This document shows positions 51,562-59,952 of a stretch of DNA of 64,000 nucleotides, one piece after another (position 1 is the stretch's first letter; every line of letters begins with the position of its first letter). Position numbers and translations under genes: made by a program. The notes beneath the pieces were generated by a model. It ran no database searches and had not been told where the DNA came from. It was given only the letters and a program-made list of their open reading frames with translations. The stretch is taken from NCBI GenBank assembly GCA_943361925.1, contig CALRIT020000009.1:96280-160279 (forward strand), in the 5' to 3' direction. This stretch comes from CAISCU01 sp943361925. Lineage in GTDB: Bacteria; Bacteroidota; Bacteroidia; UKL13-3.

Positions 51562-51912
51562 GTGGAAGAAAATTTCATTAGAAACATCTTTTATTATAAG
51601 AATTACTACCTTGAATTCTATAATAAACTTAGACCTGATGTTAAGAAAAAGTTTAATTGGACATTGCAACTTATAGCAACTCTTGATCGTGTACCTGAAA
51701 AATACTTTAAGCATATTACAGGTACAAGCGGTATTTATGAAATTCGAGTTGAATTAGGTTCTGATATTTTTAGAGTCTTTAGCTTTTTTGATAAAGGTCA
51801 AGTTATCATTTTAGCAAACGGTTTTCAGAAAAAAACTCAGAAAACACCCAAAAGTGAAATTGAATTAGCTGAAAAATTAAAAAAACAATACTTCGATGAA
51901 AAAGGAAAATAA
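51562..51912 (+). CDS. HigB/Gp49-like toxin
   Basis: A 116-residue RelE-superfamily toxin read from a GTG. KKFNWTLQLIATLDRVPEKYFKHI, GIYEIRVELGSDIFRVFSFFDKGQVIILANGFQKKTQKTP is split here by function: the EIRVEL strand and RVFSFF strand make the sheet, and the NGFQKKTQKTP stretch carries the basic ribosome-binding residues. Gp49-like HigB toxins cut mRNA at the ribosome. It overlaps the antitoxin gene by 17 bases in toxin-first order, typical of HigBA. No in-frame ATG lies near the 5' end. Confidence 0.88.
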   Translation: MEENFIRNIFYYKNYYLEFYNKLRPDVKKKFNWTLQLIATLDRVPEKYFKHITGTSGIYEIRVELGSDIFRVFSFFDKGQVIILANGFQKKTQKTPKSEIELAEKLKKQYFDEKGK

Positions 51913-52201
51913 AAATCTTACATCATTCTCTGAGCACTTAGATATGCAATATGGGAAAAAGGGTACTACCACCCGAGATACTTATGAGCAGGAATTCGAA
52001 GCATTTAAACTTGGTGTTATGCTTCAAGAACTTAGAAAAGAACAAGGATTAACACAAGAACAACTTGCACAAAAGTGTGGTACTACTAAAACCTACATTT
52101 CCAGAATAGAAAATAATGCAAGTGATATTAGGCTTTCGACACTAATGAGAATAATTAGAGAAGGATTTGGACTTCACTTAAAATTAACCGTAGATATTTA
52201 A
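51896..52201 (+). CDS. HigA-like antitoxin (XRE family)
   Basis: A 101-residue protein. The N-terminal 40 residues are polar and likely flexible (toxin-binding). KLGVMLQELRKEQGLTQEQLAQK, CGTTKTYISRIENN and IRLSTLMRIIREGFGLHL form a helix-turn-helix of the XRE type. It should neutralise the upstream toxin and repress the operon. The start codon is within the toxin gene (overlap 17 bases), so translation is coupled. A strong terminator follows. Confidence 0.9.
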   Translation: MKKENKNLTSFSEHLDMQYGKKGTTTRDTYEQEFEAFKLGVMLQELRKEQGLTQEQLAQKCGTTKTYISRIENNASDIRLSTLMRIIREGFGLHLKLTVDI

Positions 52202-52203
52202 TT

Positions 52204-52242
52204 AAAAAACACACTTGCTATATCTTAACAAGTGTGTTTTTT
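52204..52242 (+). terminator. Rho-independent terminator after the antitoxin
   Basis: AAAAAACACACTTG (52204-52217), 11-base loop, CAAGTGTGTTTTTT (52229-52242): a perfect 14-base stem with a T-run on the + strand and a matching T-run on the other strand. It starts 2 bases after the antitoxin stop. It can also stop transcripts of the convergent gmd copy at 52295. Confidence 0.9.
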
Positions 52243-52294
52243 ATTGTTTAATTTTATTTGATTAGATATTCAAAAAATCAGGCACTAAAACCTA

Positions 52295-53437
52295 CTATTC
52301 CATCTGTAAGGAACTTTTTAATCCTGAATCATGAAGAAACTTTTCTTTCTTCATTAATTCGATATCAGAATTCATCATATCCTCAACCAAACCTGCTAAA
52401 TCGTATTTAGGTTCCCAACCCAATTTTGTTTTCGATTTGGTTGGATCACCAATCAATAACTCTACTTCTGTTGGGCGATAATATCTTGGGTCAACAGCAA
52501 CAATTTCCTGACCAATGTTTAATTTACAATGTTCTAAAATTTTTCTTTGCTTTAATTTTTCTTCATTTAATCCAGCCACAAAACCAATCTCAGATTCGGC
52601 TTCACCTTTAAATCCAATTTCAATTCCGATTTCATTAAAAGCCATTTTTATAAAATCACGGATTGAAGTTGTAATACCTGTTGCAATTACATAATCTTCT
52701 GCCTTTTCTTGTTGCAAAATCAAATACATAGCTTCTACATAATCTTTAGCATGTCCCCAATCTCTTTGGGCATTTAAATTTCCAAGGTATAATTTATCCT
52801 GTAATCCAATAGCAATTTTGCTTGCTGCTCTTGTAATTTTTCTGGTAACAAAAGTTTCACCTCTGTTAGGACTTTCATGGTTAAATAAAATACCATTACA
52901 AGCAAACATATCATAAGCTTCTCTGTAATTTACCGTAATCCAATATGCATACAATTTAGCTACTGCGTATGGAGATCTTGGGTAAAACGGTGTAGTTTCA
53001 GTTTGAGGAACAGCTTGCACCAATCCATATAATTCTGATGTAGAAGCCTGGTAGATTTTAGTCTTTTTTGTTAAACCCAATAACCTGACTGCTTCCAAAA
53101 TTCTTAATGTTCCAATTCCATCGGCATTGGCAGTGTATTCAGGTGTTTCAAAACTAACATGTACATGGCTCATTGCAGCCAAATTGTATATTTCATCCGG
53201 CTGAGTTTCCTGAATTATTCTGATTAAATTGGTACTATCTGTTAAATCACCATAATGCAATTTAAGCTTTAAGTGCTTATCATGTGGATCTTGGTACAAA
53301 TGGTCAATTCTATCTGTATTTAGTAAACTACTTCTTCTTTTTACTCCATGAACAAAATAGCCTTTATTTAAAAGAAGTTCAGCTAAATAAGCCCCATCCT
53401 GACCAGTTATTCCGGTAATTAACGCAACTTTTGTCAT
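52295..53437 (-). CDS. gmd: GDP-mannose 4,6-dehydratase, copy 2
   Basis: A 380-residue second Gmd. It keeps ITGITGQDGAYLAELLLN, RRSSLLNTDRIDHLYQDPH, STSELYG, YPRSPYAVAKLY and RPTEVELLIGDPTK, and is highly similar to copy 1 at 38009 except for a divergent stretch at about 285-315 (the substrate lid) and a 13-residue longer C-terminus. It overlaps fcl copy 2 by one base. With that gene it supplies GDP-L-fucose, probably for a second glycan such as protein O-glycans or LPS core, given its separate location. It runs toward the toxin-antitoxin pair. Confidence 0.96.
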   Translation of the reverse strand: MTKVALITGITGQDGAYLAELLLNKGYFVHGVKRRSSLLNTDRIDHLYQDPHDKHLKLKLHYGDLTDSTNLIRIIQETQPDEIYNLAAMSHVHVSFETPEYTANADGIGTLRILEAVRLLGLTKKTKIYQASTSELYGLVQAVPQTETTPFYPRSPYAVAKLYAYWITVNYREAYDMFACNGILFNHESPNRGETFVTRKITRAASKIAIGLQDKLYLGNLNAQRDWGHAKDYVEAMYLILQQEKAEDYVIATGITTSIRDFIKMAFNEIGIEIGFKGEAESEIGFVAGLNEEKLKQRKILEHCKLNIGQEIVAVDPRYYRPTEVELLIGDPTKSKTKLGWEPKYDLAGLVEDMMNSDIELMKKEKFLHDSGLKSSLQME

Positions 53438-54387
53438 TAAATTGATACTGTTTTATATGATTGAATATTATCTAAAAACCATTGATAGGTGCTAAAAATA
53501 CCATTATTCAGTTGAATTTCATGTTTCCAACCTAAAGCATGCATTTTACTTACATCCATCAATTTTCTTGGTGTACCATCGGGTTTTGAACTGTCCCAAA
53601 CAATACTTCCTTTATGTCCAACAACTTTTTGAATTGTTAAAGCCAAATCGTGAATCGTATTATCAATACCGGTTCCAACATTGTATAAGTTATCAGGTAA
53701 AACATTTTCTACAGCAAATAAAACAGCCTTTGCCAAATCATCTACATGTAAAAACTCTCTCATCGGAGTTCCGGTTCCCCACAATACAACTTCTTTGTGA
53801 CCTTCAATTTTTGCCTCATGAAATTTACGAATCATGGCCGGCAAAACGTGTGATGTGGTTAAATCAAAATTATCAAACGGACCATATAAATTGGTTGGCA
53901 TTAAACTTACATAGTCTTTACCAAATTGTTTTCGTATTGCTTCACAAGCTTTTACACCTGAAATTTTAGCAATTGCATACCATTCATTTGTTGGTTCCAA
54001 AGCACCAGTCAGTAATTCTGTTTCATTCATTGGTTGGTTAGACAAACGAGGATAAATACAAGAACTACCAAGAAAAATAAATTTATTAACTCCATTCATG
54101 TGAGATGCATGAATAAGGTTATTTTGCATCTGCATATTATCCATCAAAAACTGATAAGGATAAGTTTGATTGGCTAAAATACCGCCAACTCTTGCCGCGG
54201 CATCAATTACGATTTCAGGTTTATGAAATTTAACAAATTGCTCAACTTCATTCTGGTTTCTCAAATCAAGCTCTTTACTCGACAAGCCAATTATTTGTTC
54301 ATAACCATTTTTTACTAAATTTCTTTTGATTGCAGAACCAACCATTCCATGTTGACCTGCAACGAAGATTTTTTGATCTTTTTTCAC
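53437..54387 (-). CDS. fcl: GDP-L-fucose synthase, copy 2
   Basis: A 316-residue enzyme. KIFVAGQHGMVGSAIKRNL, FLGSSCIYPRLSNQPMNETELL, WYAIAKISGVKACEA and PTNLYGPFDNFDL match copy 1 at 40173 closely; both are 316 residues long. The order here is the normal fcl-gmd pair, transcribed together, whereas in the large locus an epimerase lies between them. This pair lies 100 bases after the heptose kinase-like gene, with a hairpin in the gap. Confidence 0.96.
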   Translation of the reverse strand: MKKDQKIFVAGQHGMVGSAIKRNLVKNGYEQIIGLSSKELDLRNQNEVEQFVKFHKPEIVIDAAARVGGILANQTYPYQFLMDNMQMQNNLIHASHMNGVNKFIFLGSSCIYPRLSNQPMNETELLTGALEPTNEWYAIAKISGVKACEAIRKQFGKDYVSLMPTNLYGPFDNFDLTTSHVLPAMIRKFHEAKIEGHKEVVLWGTGTPMREFLHVDDLAKAVLFAVENVLPDNLYNVGTGIDNTIHDLALTIQKVVGHKGSIVWDSSKPDGTPRKLMDVSKMHALGWKHEIQLNNGIFSTYQWFLDNIQSYKTVSI

Positions 54388-54420
54388 TGTATTAAAGTTT
54401 CACTTGTAGGATAATCCTAA

Positions 54421-54475
54421 ATTCATTTTTTCAATCCTAAATTATATTTAATTATTATTTTAGATTGAAATGAAT
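54421..54475 (-). terminator. Imperfect hairpin downstream of the heptose kinase gene
   Basis: ATTCATTT...CAATC...TAAA (54421-54441) pairs with TTTTAGATTGAAATGAAT (54458-54475), with a three-T bulge and one extra C. It stands just beyond the stop of the kinase gene, before the fcl copy. It could end or attenuate the kinase transcript; AT-rich, so only moderately stable. Confidence 0.45.
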
Positions 54476-54487
54476 GATTGATATCGT

Positions 54488-55468
54488 TTAAATTTTAGCA
54501 GCTTCTTTTTGTAATAATTCTTTCTTAACAGGAACAACACCAATTTCTTCACAAACCAAACCTCCTGCTAAATTAGCAATGCTAGCAATTTCTTTGTTTG
54601 TGAGACCTAAAGCCAAACATAAAGACGCAACACTAATTACGGTATCTCCAGCCCCACTTACATCCGCGATTTTTCTGATATGTGCAGGAATGTATTCAAA
54701 TTCTGTTCCATTGCTAATCATTACTCCTCTTTCGCTTAATGTTACCATGATATTTTTAATTTCCATGGTATTCATTAATTCAAGAACAGCAGCTTCAAAC
54801 GAAACTTTATCAGATGGATCAACATCTTTTTTGAAACCTTCTTTTAACTCTTTCAGATTTGGTTTAAACAAATCAACTCCTTTATAATTTAAGAAATTTC
54901 TCTTTTTAGGATCAACTGCTACTTTTTTACCCAATTTATGAGCCTCTTGTACAATTTGAAGAATTAATGATTCTGTGATTACGCCTTTGTCATAATCTTC
55001 AAAAATTACAACATCACATGCAGGTAACAAATCATTTATAATTCTATGGCTCAACAAATAAGTATCATATTCTGTCAAGGGAGTGGTAATTTCCTGGTCA
55101 ATTCTCAACATTTGGTGATGGTGAGCGATTACCCTTGTTTTAGTAGTTGTAATTCTTTCCTTCGATTGAATAATTCCAGAAAGTCCGATATGTTCTTTTT
55201 CCAGTAATTCCAATAAATCTTTTGCTTCCGGATCTTCTCCAATAACTGAACACAAAATCGGTTTTGCACCTAAAGCCACTAAATTCATAGCAACATTTGC
55301 TGCACCACCTAATCTATTGTCTTTATGAGTAATAGCAACAACTGGAACAGGTGCTTCAGGAGAAATTCTATCTACAGTGCCCATTAAATAGGCATCAATC
55401 ATCACATCACCTATAACCAAAACTTTAAGACCTTCAAATTTCGAAACGATATCTTGCATAAAATTCAC
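54488..55468 (-). CDS. hldA: PfkB-type D-glycero-D-manno-heptose 7-phosphate kinase-like
   Basis: A 326-residue sugar kinase of the RfaE/HldE kinase-domain type. VLVIGDVMIDAYLMGTVDRISPEAPVPV is read in two parts: GDVMIDAY is the sugar-binding start and RISPEAPVPV the RfaE signature. RLGGAANVAMNL and the C-terminal DVSGAGDTVISV (catalytic Asp, ATP anion hole) complete it. There is no nucleotidyltransferase half, so it is a standalone kinase, as in HldA. It would make heptose 1,7-bisphosphate for an LPS-core or glycan heptose. Other heptose genes are not in the window, so another PfkB substrate cannot be excluded. Met4 is an alternative start. Confidence 0.88.
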   Translation of the reverse strand: MNFMQDIVSKFEGLKVLVIGDVMIDAYLMGTVDRISPEAPVPVVAITHKDNRLGGAANVAMNLVALGAKPILCSVIGEDPEAKDLLELLEKEHIGLSGIIQSKERITTTKTRVIAHHHQMLRIDQEITTPLTEYDTYLLSHRIINDLLPACDVVIFEDYDKGVITESLILQIVQEAHKLGKKVAVDPKKRNFLNYKGVDLFKPNLKELKEGFKKDVDPSDKVSFEAAVLELMNTMEIKNIMVTLSERGVMISNGTEFEYIPAHIRKIADVSGAGDTVISVASLCLALGLTNKEIASIANLAGGLVCEEIGVVPVKKELLQKEAAKI

Positions 55469-55625
55469 GAATAAGGCTGCAATTTAGTTGATTTTAAAGA
55501 AAAATCTTCACTCCTAAACTTCAATTAAGAAATATCAGTTTAAAATAAAATCGTTTTTAATTGAACCATTTTGCTAGTTCAGACAACTAAATGAGAATAT
55601 TGTTGTCAATAACAGAAACCAACCT

Positions 55626-56513
55626 ATGAAAAAAATCGTACTAATCATTTGCGCCTGTGTTGCACAAATTGTTTCTAATGCTCAAATTACAAATGGTGGA
55701 TTTGAATCTTTAAATCCATCTAATATGCCTATTCATTGGGTTCCAAAATTTTATTTATTCCCAGTTTTAATGGATAGTTTAGGCTTACCACACTCTGATT
55801 CTGTTGTTTTTGATGGCTTTATGTCGAAAATAAACACTACAAATCCTCATTCCGGAAACAATGCTTATGAAATGAGAAGTGGCTATAATTTCACAAAAAA
55901 AGAAGGATTTTCTTCAGGAGTCAGAGCAATGGGAGATTCATCAACAATTGGTTTTTTTGCAGGTGGATTTCCATACCAGCCGAGTTTAAATAAACTTCAA
56001 TTTTATTATCGTTTTGAATCTGAAATGAATGATACAGCCTTTGCGTCATTTGCTATATATGACGAAAATGAGGAAGAAATCTATAAAGCAGATTTTAACC
56101 TAAACGTTTATAATTCAGGATACAAGGAAGTTAATAAAACCATAGAATATCCATCAAGCAAAATTGCTGCCTATGCAGTTTTATACTTTTTAACTAGCAA
56201 ACCCGAATCAGAACCACATTTGGGTTCAAGATTATTAATTGATGATATTAGCCTTTCATCAGCAAATTTTATTCAGGAAACATCAATTGGTGGCATTCGA
56301 TTTTATCCGAACCCAATTAAAAACAAAGTTTTTATTGAATCAATTAATGGTGAAAATTTTGATGATATTAGTGTCTTTAATTTAGAAGGCTCGCTTGTTT
56401 TTAGCTCTTCAAACACAGAAGAAATCGACTTAAGTAATTTAAAAGCGGGTATCTATTTTCTCAAAGTTAGAAACCAAAAAAAATCATTCACTAAAAAGTT
56501 GATTAAAGAATAA
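55626..56513 (+). CDS. T9SS-secreted protein with type A sorting domain
   Basis: A 295-residue exported protein. KKIVLIICACVAQIVSNAQ is a signal peptide. Residues about 22-215 form a beta-sandwich resembling the putative carbohydrate-metabolism / PCMD-like domain found in Bacteroidota surface proteins (ITNGGFESLNPSNMPIHWVP, YRFESEMNDTAFASFAIYD, LLIDDISLS), so sugar binding is possible. The last 75 residues (IRFYPNPIKNKVFIE, FNLEGSLVFSS, GIYFLKVRNQKKSFTKKLI) are the type IX sorting domain. No enzymatic motif recognised. Confidence 0.88.
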   Translation: MKKIVLIICACVAQIVSNAQITNGGFESLNPSNMPIHWVPKFYLFPVLMDSLGLPHSDSVVFDGFMSKINTTNPHSGNNAYEMRSGYNFTKKEGFSSGVRAMGDSSTIGFFAGGFPYQPSLNKLQFYYRFESEMNDTAFASFAIYDENEEEIYKADFNLNVYNSGYKEVNKTIEYPSSKIAAYAVLYFLTSKPESEPHLGSRLLIDDISLSSANFIQETSIGGIRFYPNPIKNKVFIESINGENFDDISVFNLEGSLVFSSSNTEEIDLSNLKAGIYFLKVRNQKKSFTKKLIKE

Positions 56514-56665
56514 ATCAGGTTTAATTAAGAATTTTCATAATCCTAAATGGGATTATTTACTAATCATAGATACAATCCTCAATCATTTTCAGTAAAAATT
56601 TAACAGGAATTAGTCATCTAAACCTTCCTAAAATTGAACAAAGCCAATATTTTCTTATTTTGCAG

Positions 56666-58534
56666 ATGAAATTCAAAAAGAAAATGAAGTTTATTTACTT
56701 TCCTGTTTCGATTCTATTGTTATTTATTTCTGTTAATTCATTTGCTCAAAATGAAATTTCAGGAAACATTCATATCATAAAAAAGTCTGCAGATATTAAC
56801 TTATCTGAAATTACAGATTTGCCAGATGCAAGGATTATCTCCTTGGCACCTGCACCATTAAATGAAACTAAACAAATAAAATTAGACCTGGATAGAAAAA
56901 GGGTTAATTTTATCGCAAATCAACAAACTGCTTTGTTAAAAAAAGGTGCAGCTGCTTCACCTAAACTGAGTAATAATTTCAATGGAAATGTAACTCAGGG
57001 AACACCAAATGATAACGATTTTGCTATTTCAAATGCTGGTTTGATGATGAGTGTTGTGAATCAAAATCTTAATGTTTACAACGATACCGGTAGAATGATT
57101 TTTGGAAGAACTTTAGCTTCAATTGCTAACTCATTAGGCGCTTTAAACAGAACCTACGACCCAAGAGTAATCTATGATCCGGATCAGGATAGATTCATTT
57201 TAGTTTTTCTTCAAGGTTCTAGTAGTGAAGATACCAGAATTATTGTGGGATTCAGTAAAACCAATGACCCTACAAAAACATGGAGTTTTTATACAGTTCC
57301 GGGTAATATAACCAATGATAGTACCTGGAGTGATTACCCAATTCTTTCCTTAAGTAAAGATGAGTTGTTTATTACAATCAATCGTTTAAAAGACAATACT
57401 TTTTGGAAAAACGGATTTTTGGAATCGTATATCTGGCAAATTGATAAAATGAATGGTTTTAATTCTGATACAGCATTAACCACCAAAAATTATAACAATA
57501 TTCAGTACAACGGCAAATCAATCTGGAGTATTTGTCCTGTAAAATATGCCCATCATTTAGAAGGACCTGGAATGTTCTTTTTATCTCATCGCCCATCTGA
57601 TTTAAGCAATGATTCAGTATTTGTTCATTATATCTCAAATACCATAAAATCAGGAAATGCCAATTTAACAACCAAAGTTTATAAAAACCCAGTTGCTTAT
57701 GGCTTGCAACCCAATGCTCTTCAACCAAACGGCAAAAAATTACAAACCAATGATGCCAGGGTTTTAAGCGCGATGTCGGTAAATGGGATGATTTATTATG
57801 TTGGAAATACAATCGACCCAAATCTATTTTCGCCTGCAGTTTATTTTGGAAGGATTGAAGAAACCTGGACCAATCAACCAAAATTATTCGGACAAATTAT
57901 CTCTTATGATTCGCTCGATTTAGGTTATCCTAGTATTAGTTATGCAGGTTCAGGTCAAAATGGTGACCATAGCTGTATGATTACATTTTCACATGTTTCA
58001 GCCAAATATTTCCCAGGAACATCGGTTGTTTATGTAGATAGAAATTTTAATCTAAGTGCACCTTTATTCGTTAAAAAAGGAGAAGGAAGTATTGCTTTAT
58101 TAGGAGATACAGTTGATAGATGGGGCGATTATACTGGCATCCAGATGAAATTTAACGAATTGGGTGTTTGTTGGCTAAATGGTTCTTATGGAAATGTAAG
58201 TGGACAAAACAGAACATGGATTGCCCGAATTGTGAGCCAAGACCCATTATTAGGGGTGAAAGAATTTTCAGAATTAAAGGATTTTAAATTGTATCCAAAT
58301 CCTGCAAACCAAGAAATTCAGGTTCAGTTTCATGCCAATGAAAAAATGTTGGTAGATATAGTTTTATGTGATTTACAAGGAAAAGAAATTCAAATCATGA
58401 ATAAGGATTGGGTTAAATCAGGACTTAACGAATTAAGAATGAATACCGGTTCAATTGAAAATGGCATGTATATTGTAAGAATTAGAAATCATGAAAAAAC
58501 TATTTTCACTCATCGCTTGCTTGTTGCTCATTAA
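56666..58534 (+). CDS. Large T9SS-secreted protein with type A sorting domain
   Basis: A 622-residue protein from the ATG at 56666; the frame extends two codons to a TTG, and Met at 56684 is also possible. KFIYFPVSILLLFISVNSFAQ is the signal peptide. The body has repeated beta-strand blocks of propeller type: YDPRVIYDPDQDRFILVFLQ, SKTNDPTKTWSFYTVPG, WSDYPILSLSKDELFITIN and IYYVGNTIDPNLF, suggesting a sialidase-like or hemagglutinin-like surface propeller. The final 80 residues (FKLYPNPANQEIQVQF, CDLQGKEI, GMYIVRIRNHEKTIFTHRLL) are a Por sorting domain. No catalytic residues could be assigned. The 3' end overlaps a small lipoprotein gene. Confidence 0.9.
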   Translation: MKFKKKMKFIYFPVSILLLFISVNSFAQNEISGNIHIIKKSADINLSEITDLPDARIISLAPAPLNETKQIKLDLDRKRVNFIANQQTALLKKGAAASPKLSNNFNGNVTQGTPNDNDFAISNAGLMMSVVNQNLNVYNDTGRMIFGRTLASIANSLGALNRTYDPRVIYDPDQDRFILVFLQGSSSEDTRIIVGFSKTNDPTKTWSFYTVPGNITNDSTWSDYPILSLSKDELFITINRLKDNTFWKNGFLESYIWQIDKMNGFNSDTALTTKNYNNIQYNGKSIWSICPVKYAHHLEGPGMFFLSHRPSDLSNDSVFVHYISNTIKSGNANLTTKVYKNPVAYGLQPNALQPNGKKLQTNDARVLSAMSVNGMIYYVGNTIDPNLFSPAVYFGRIEETWTNQPKLFGQIISYDSLDLGYPSISYAGSGQNGDHSCMITFSHVSAKYFPGTSVVYVDRNFNLSAPLFVKKGEGSIALLGDTVDRWGDYTGIQMKFNELGVCWLNGSYGNVSGQNRTWIARIVSQDPLLGVKEFSELKDFKLYPNPANQEIQVQFHANEKMLVDIVLCDLQGKEIQIMNKDWVKSGLNELRMNTGSIENGMYIVRIRNHEKTIFTHRLLVAH

Positions 58535-58682
58535 TTTAATTTATTCTTGTAAGTCAAGAACGAAACAAACTAATAATCTTCAAAAAGAAAGTTTAGAAAA
58601 TCCGAAACCATTGATGGAATCAAAAACAGATTCGTTAAAAAATTATTTGGATGAAGAAAGAGCCAGAAGGTTAAAGAAATAA
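58491..58682 (+). CDS. Small lipoprotein overlapping the T9SS gene end
   Basis: A 63-residue product starting inside the last 44 bases of the preceding gene. KKLFSLIACLLLINLIYSCK is a lipoprotein signal with lipobox-like IYSC (Cys20). The mature part is about 43 mostly charged residues (TNNLQKESLENPKPLMESK, DEERARRLKK). It has no known domain. The clean signal, the terminator right after its stop and the tight overlap support a true gene rather than chance. Function unknown; membrane-anchored, perhaps a partner of the surface protein upstream. Confidence 0.65.
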   Translation: MKKLFSLIACLLLINLIYSCKSRTKQTNNLQKESLENPKPLMESKTDSLKNYLDEERARRLKK

Positions 58683-58727
58683 AAAAAGGCAATTCGAATT
58701 ATATAAAAATTTGAATTGCCTTTTTTT
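58681..58727. terminator. Bidirectional Rho-independent terminator
   Basis: AAAAAAAGGCAATTCGAATT pairs with AATTTGAATTGCCTTTTTTT across a short loop, with one G-T pair. A T-run follows on both strands. It serves the small lipoprotein gene on the + strand and the ferredoxin gene on the - strand, which converge here. Confidence 0.88.
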
Positions 58728-58745
58728 ATGATTGAAATTCCTATT

Positions 58746-59051
58746 TTAAAACTTCAACTCTAAATCTTCGAGAACCTTGTTTTGAAGAATATGCTCTTCA
58801 ACAATTCTTTCCACGTCTCCAATTTGAACTTTTCCATAATAGGTTCCTTCTGGATAAATAACCAAAGCTGGTCCATTCTGACAAGCATCCAAACAACCAC
58901 TTCTTTGGGCTCTAACTTTTCCTTTTAAACCTTTTTCGGCTATCACTTCTCTAAATTTTTCAACCAAAGCCATACCTGCAACTTCTCCGCAGCAAGCCTT
59001 TCCTTCTGCCTTTTGATTAGCACAGATAAATACATGTTTTTCGAATCTCAT
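58746..59051 (-). CDS. Thioredoxin-like [2Fe-2S] ferredoxin
   Basis: A 101-residue protein. Cys10 in VFICANQK, Cys20/Cys21 in KACCG, and Cys53 and Cys57 in SGCLDACQNGP give the C-x(10)-C ... C-x3-C cluster pattern of thioredoxin-fold 2Fe-2S ferredoxins (NuoE-like). Cys21 is the likelier second ligand. These small proteins move electrons in the cytoplasm; the partner is unknown. It is 1 base from the DUF2279-like gene. Confidence 0.92.
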   Translation of the reverse strand: MRFEKHVFICANQKAEGKACCGEVAGMALVEKFREVIAEKGLKGKVRAQRSGCLDACQNGPALVIYPEGTYYGKVQIGDVERIVEEHILQNKVLEDLELKF

Positions 59052-59052
59052 T

Positions 59053-59952
59053 TTAATTTAACAATAATAAATGGCCACTGTTTTTATCAGGATTTATCCT
59101 TCTGATTCCAGGAGCCGGTAAGTGAACAAAATCTGCTATTTTTAAAAGTGTTTTTACACTTTGTTTTTTTGTTTGAATGGCATTTAAATTCCAATCTAAA
59201 CCGATTACAAATTTACGTTGAATTTGTCTATTTGTATTTAATCTTAGTTGATCAACTTCCGAAAAACCATCAACACCATAAGCAATTCCAAGGTTTAAAC
59301 CTTTTGGCCAGAATTGCCTTTTATTTTTCGATAATAAATTATGCATATCAGCTGTAAGCCAATACATATGTCCATCATAATCAGCAACAAATTTCCAGTT
59401 TTTAAAATCCACATCTCTATAATATTGTGATGGGAAATAACTAAACTTAAACTTGAAATTATTCATAACCGGGAATTCATCTTGTAAAACGCCATAACCT
59501 ACTCCCAACAAATTGGCTATTAAATCTTGAGGAGAGAAATTATAAGAGCTAAATCCATCACCAAGCTCAATACTTAAAGCCCAAAAAGCAGGCATCGAAA
59601 TACTTACAATTCTTCTTGTCTTCTTTGAAAATTTACCATATTTCATTACTTCATTTAAAGAATGGTAATAGAAATAAGAGGTAAAAAAATGTCCGATTTT
59701 ATCAATTCCTAAACTATAGTTATTCAATCCACCATCAGAATAAATTTGAAAATTATGATAATCGTCTTTCCACCACCAATGGTATTCCAGAATTGTACTT
59801 GCAGTTTGTTGAGTTATTAATCCGGCGGCAATCCAACGTTTACGGGCAGCAAAAGAATCGTTTTCCAACTTATTTAATTCATCACCAAACAAATTTTTAT
59901 TGAAGAATAAAATCAGAAATAATAAAAAAAATACAATTTTAGAATTCTGCAT
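59053..59952 (-). CDS. DUF2279-like putative envelope protein
   Basis: A 299-residue exported protein. The N-terminal hydrophobic segment (IVFFLLFLILFFNKNLFG) is a signal peptide or anchor. The body carries the DUF2279-type pattern: YSLGIDKIGHFFTSYFYYHSL, ELGDGFSSYNFSPQDLIANLLGVGYG (read as GDGFS and FSPQDLIANLLG) and FSYFPSQYYRD, then WKFVADYDGHMYWLTADMH. The conserved His, Asp and Glu in the helical part suggest a membrane-associated hydrolase-like fold, but no activity is known. It overlaps the next gene upstream by 14 bases. Confidence 0.8.
   Translation of the reverse strand: MQNSKIVFFLLFLILFFNKNLFGDELNKLENDSFAARKRWIAAGLITQQTASTILEYHWWWKDDYHNFQIYSDGGLNNYSLGIDKIGHFFTSYFYYHSLNEVMKYGKFSKKTRRIVSISMPAFWALSIELGDGFSSYNFSPQDLIANLLGVGYGVLQDEFPVMNNFKFKFSYFPSQYYRDVDFKNWKFVADYDGHMYWLTADMHNLLSKNKRQFWPKGLNLGIAYGVDGFSEVDQLRLNTNRQIQRKFVIGLDWNLNAIQTKKQSVKTLLKIADFVHLPAPGIRRINPDKNSGHLLLLN

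Noticed and set aside
53568..53969. 133-residue plus-strand ORF
   Set aside because: It is antisense to fcl copy 2; its composition is that of a frame shadow.
57459..57881. 140-residue minus-strand ORF
   Set aside because: It lies within the large T9SS gene, which has a signal peptide and sorting domain in frame.
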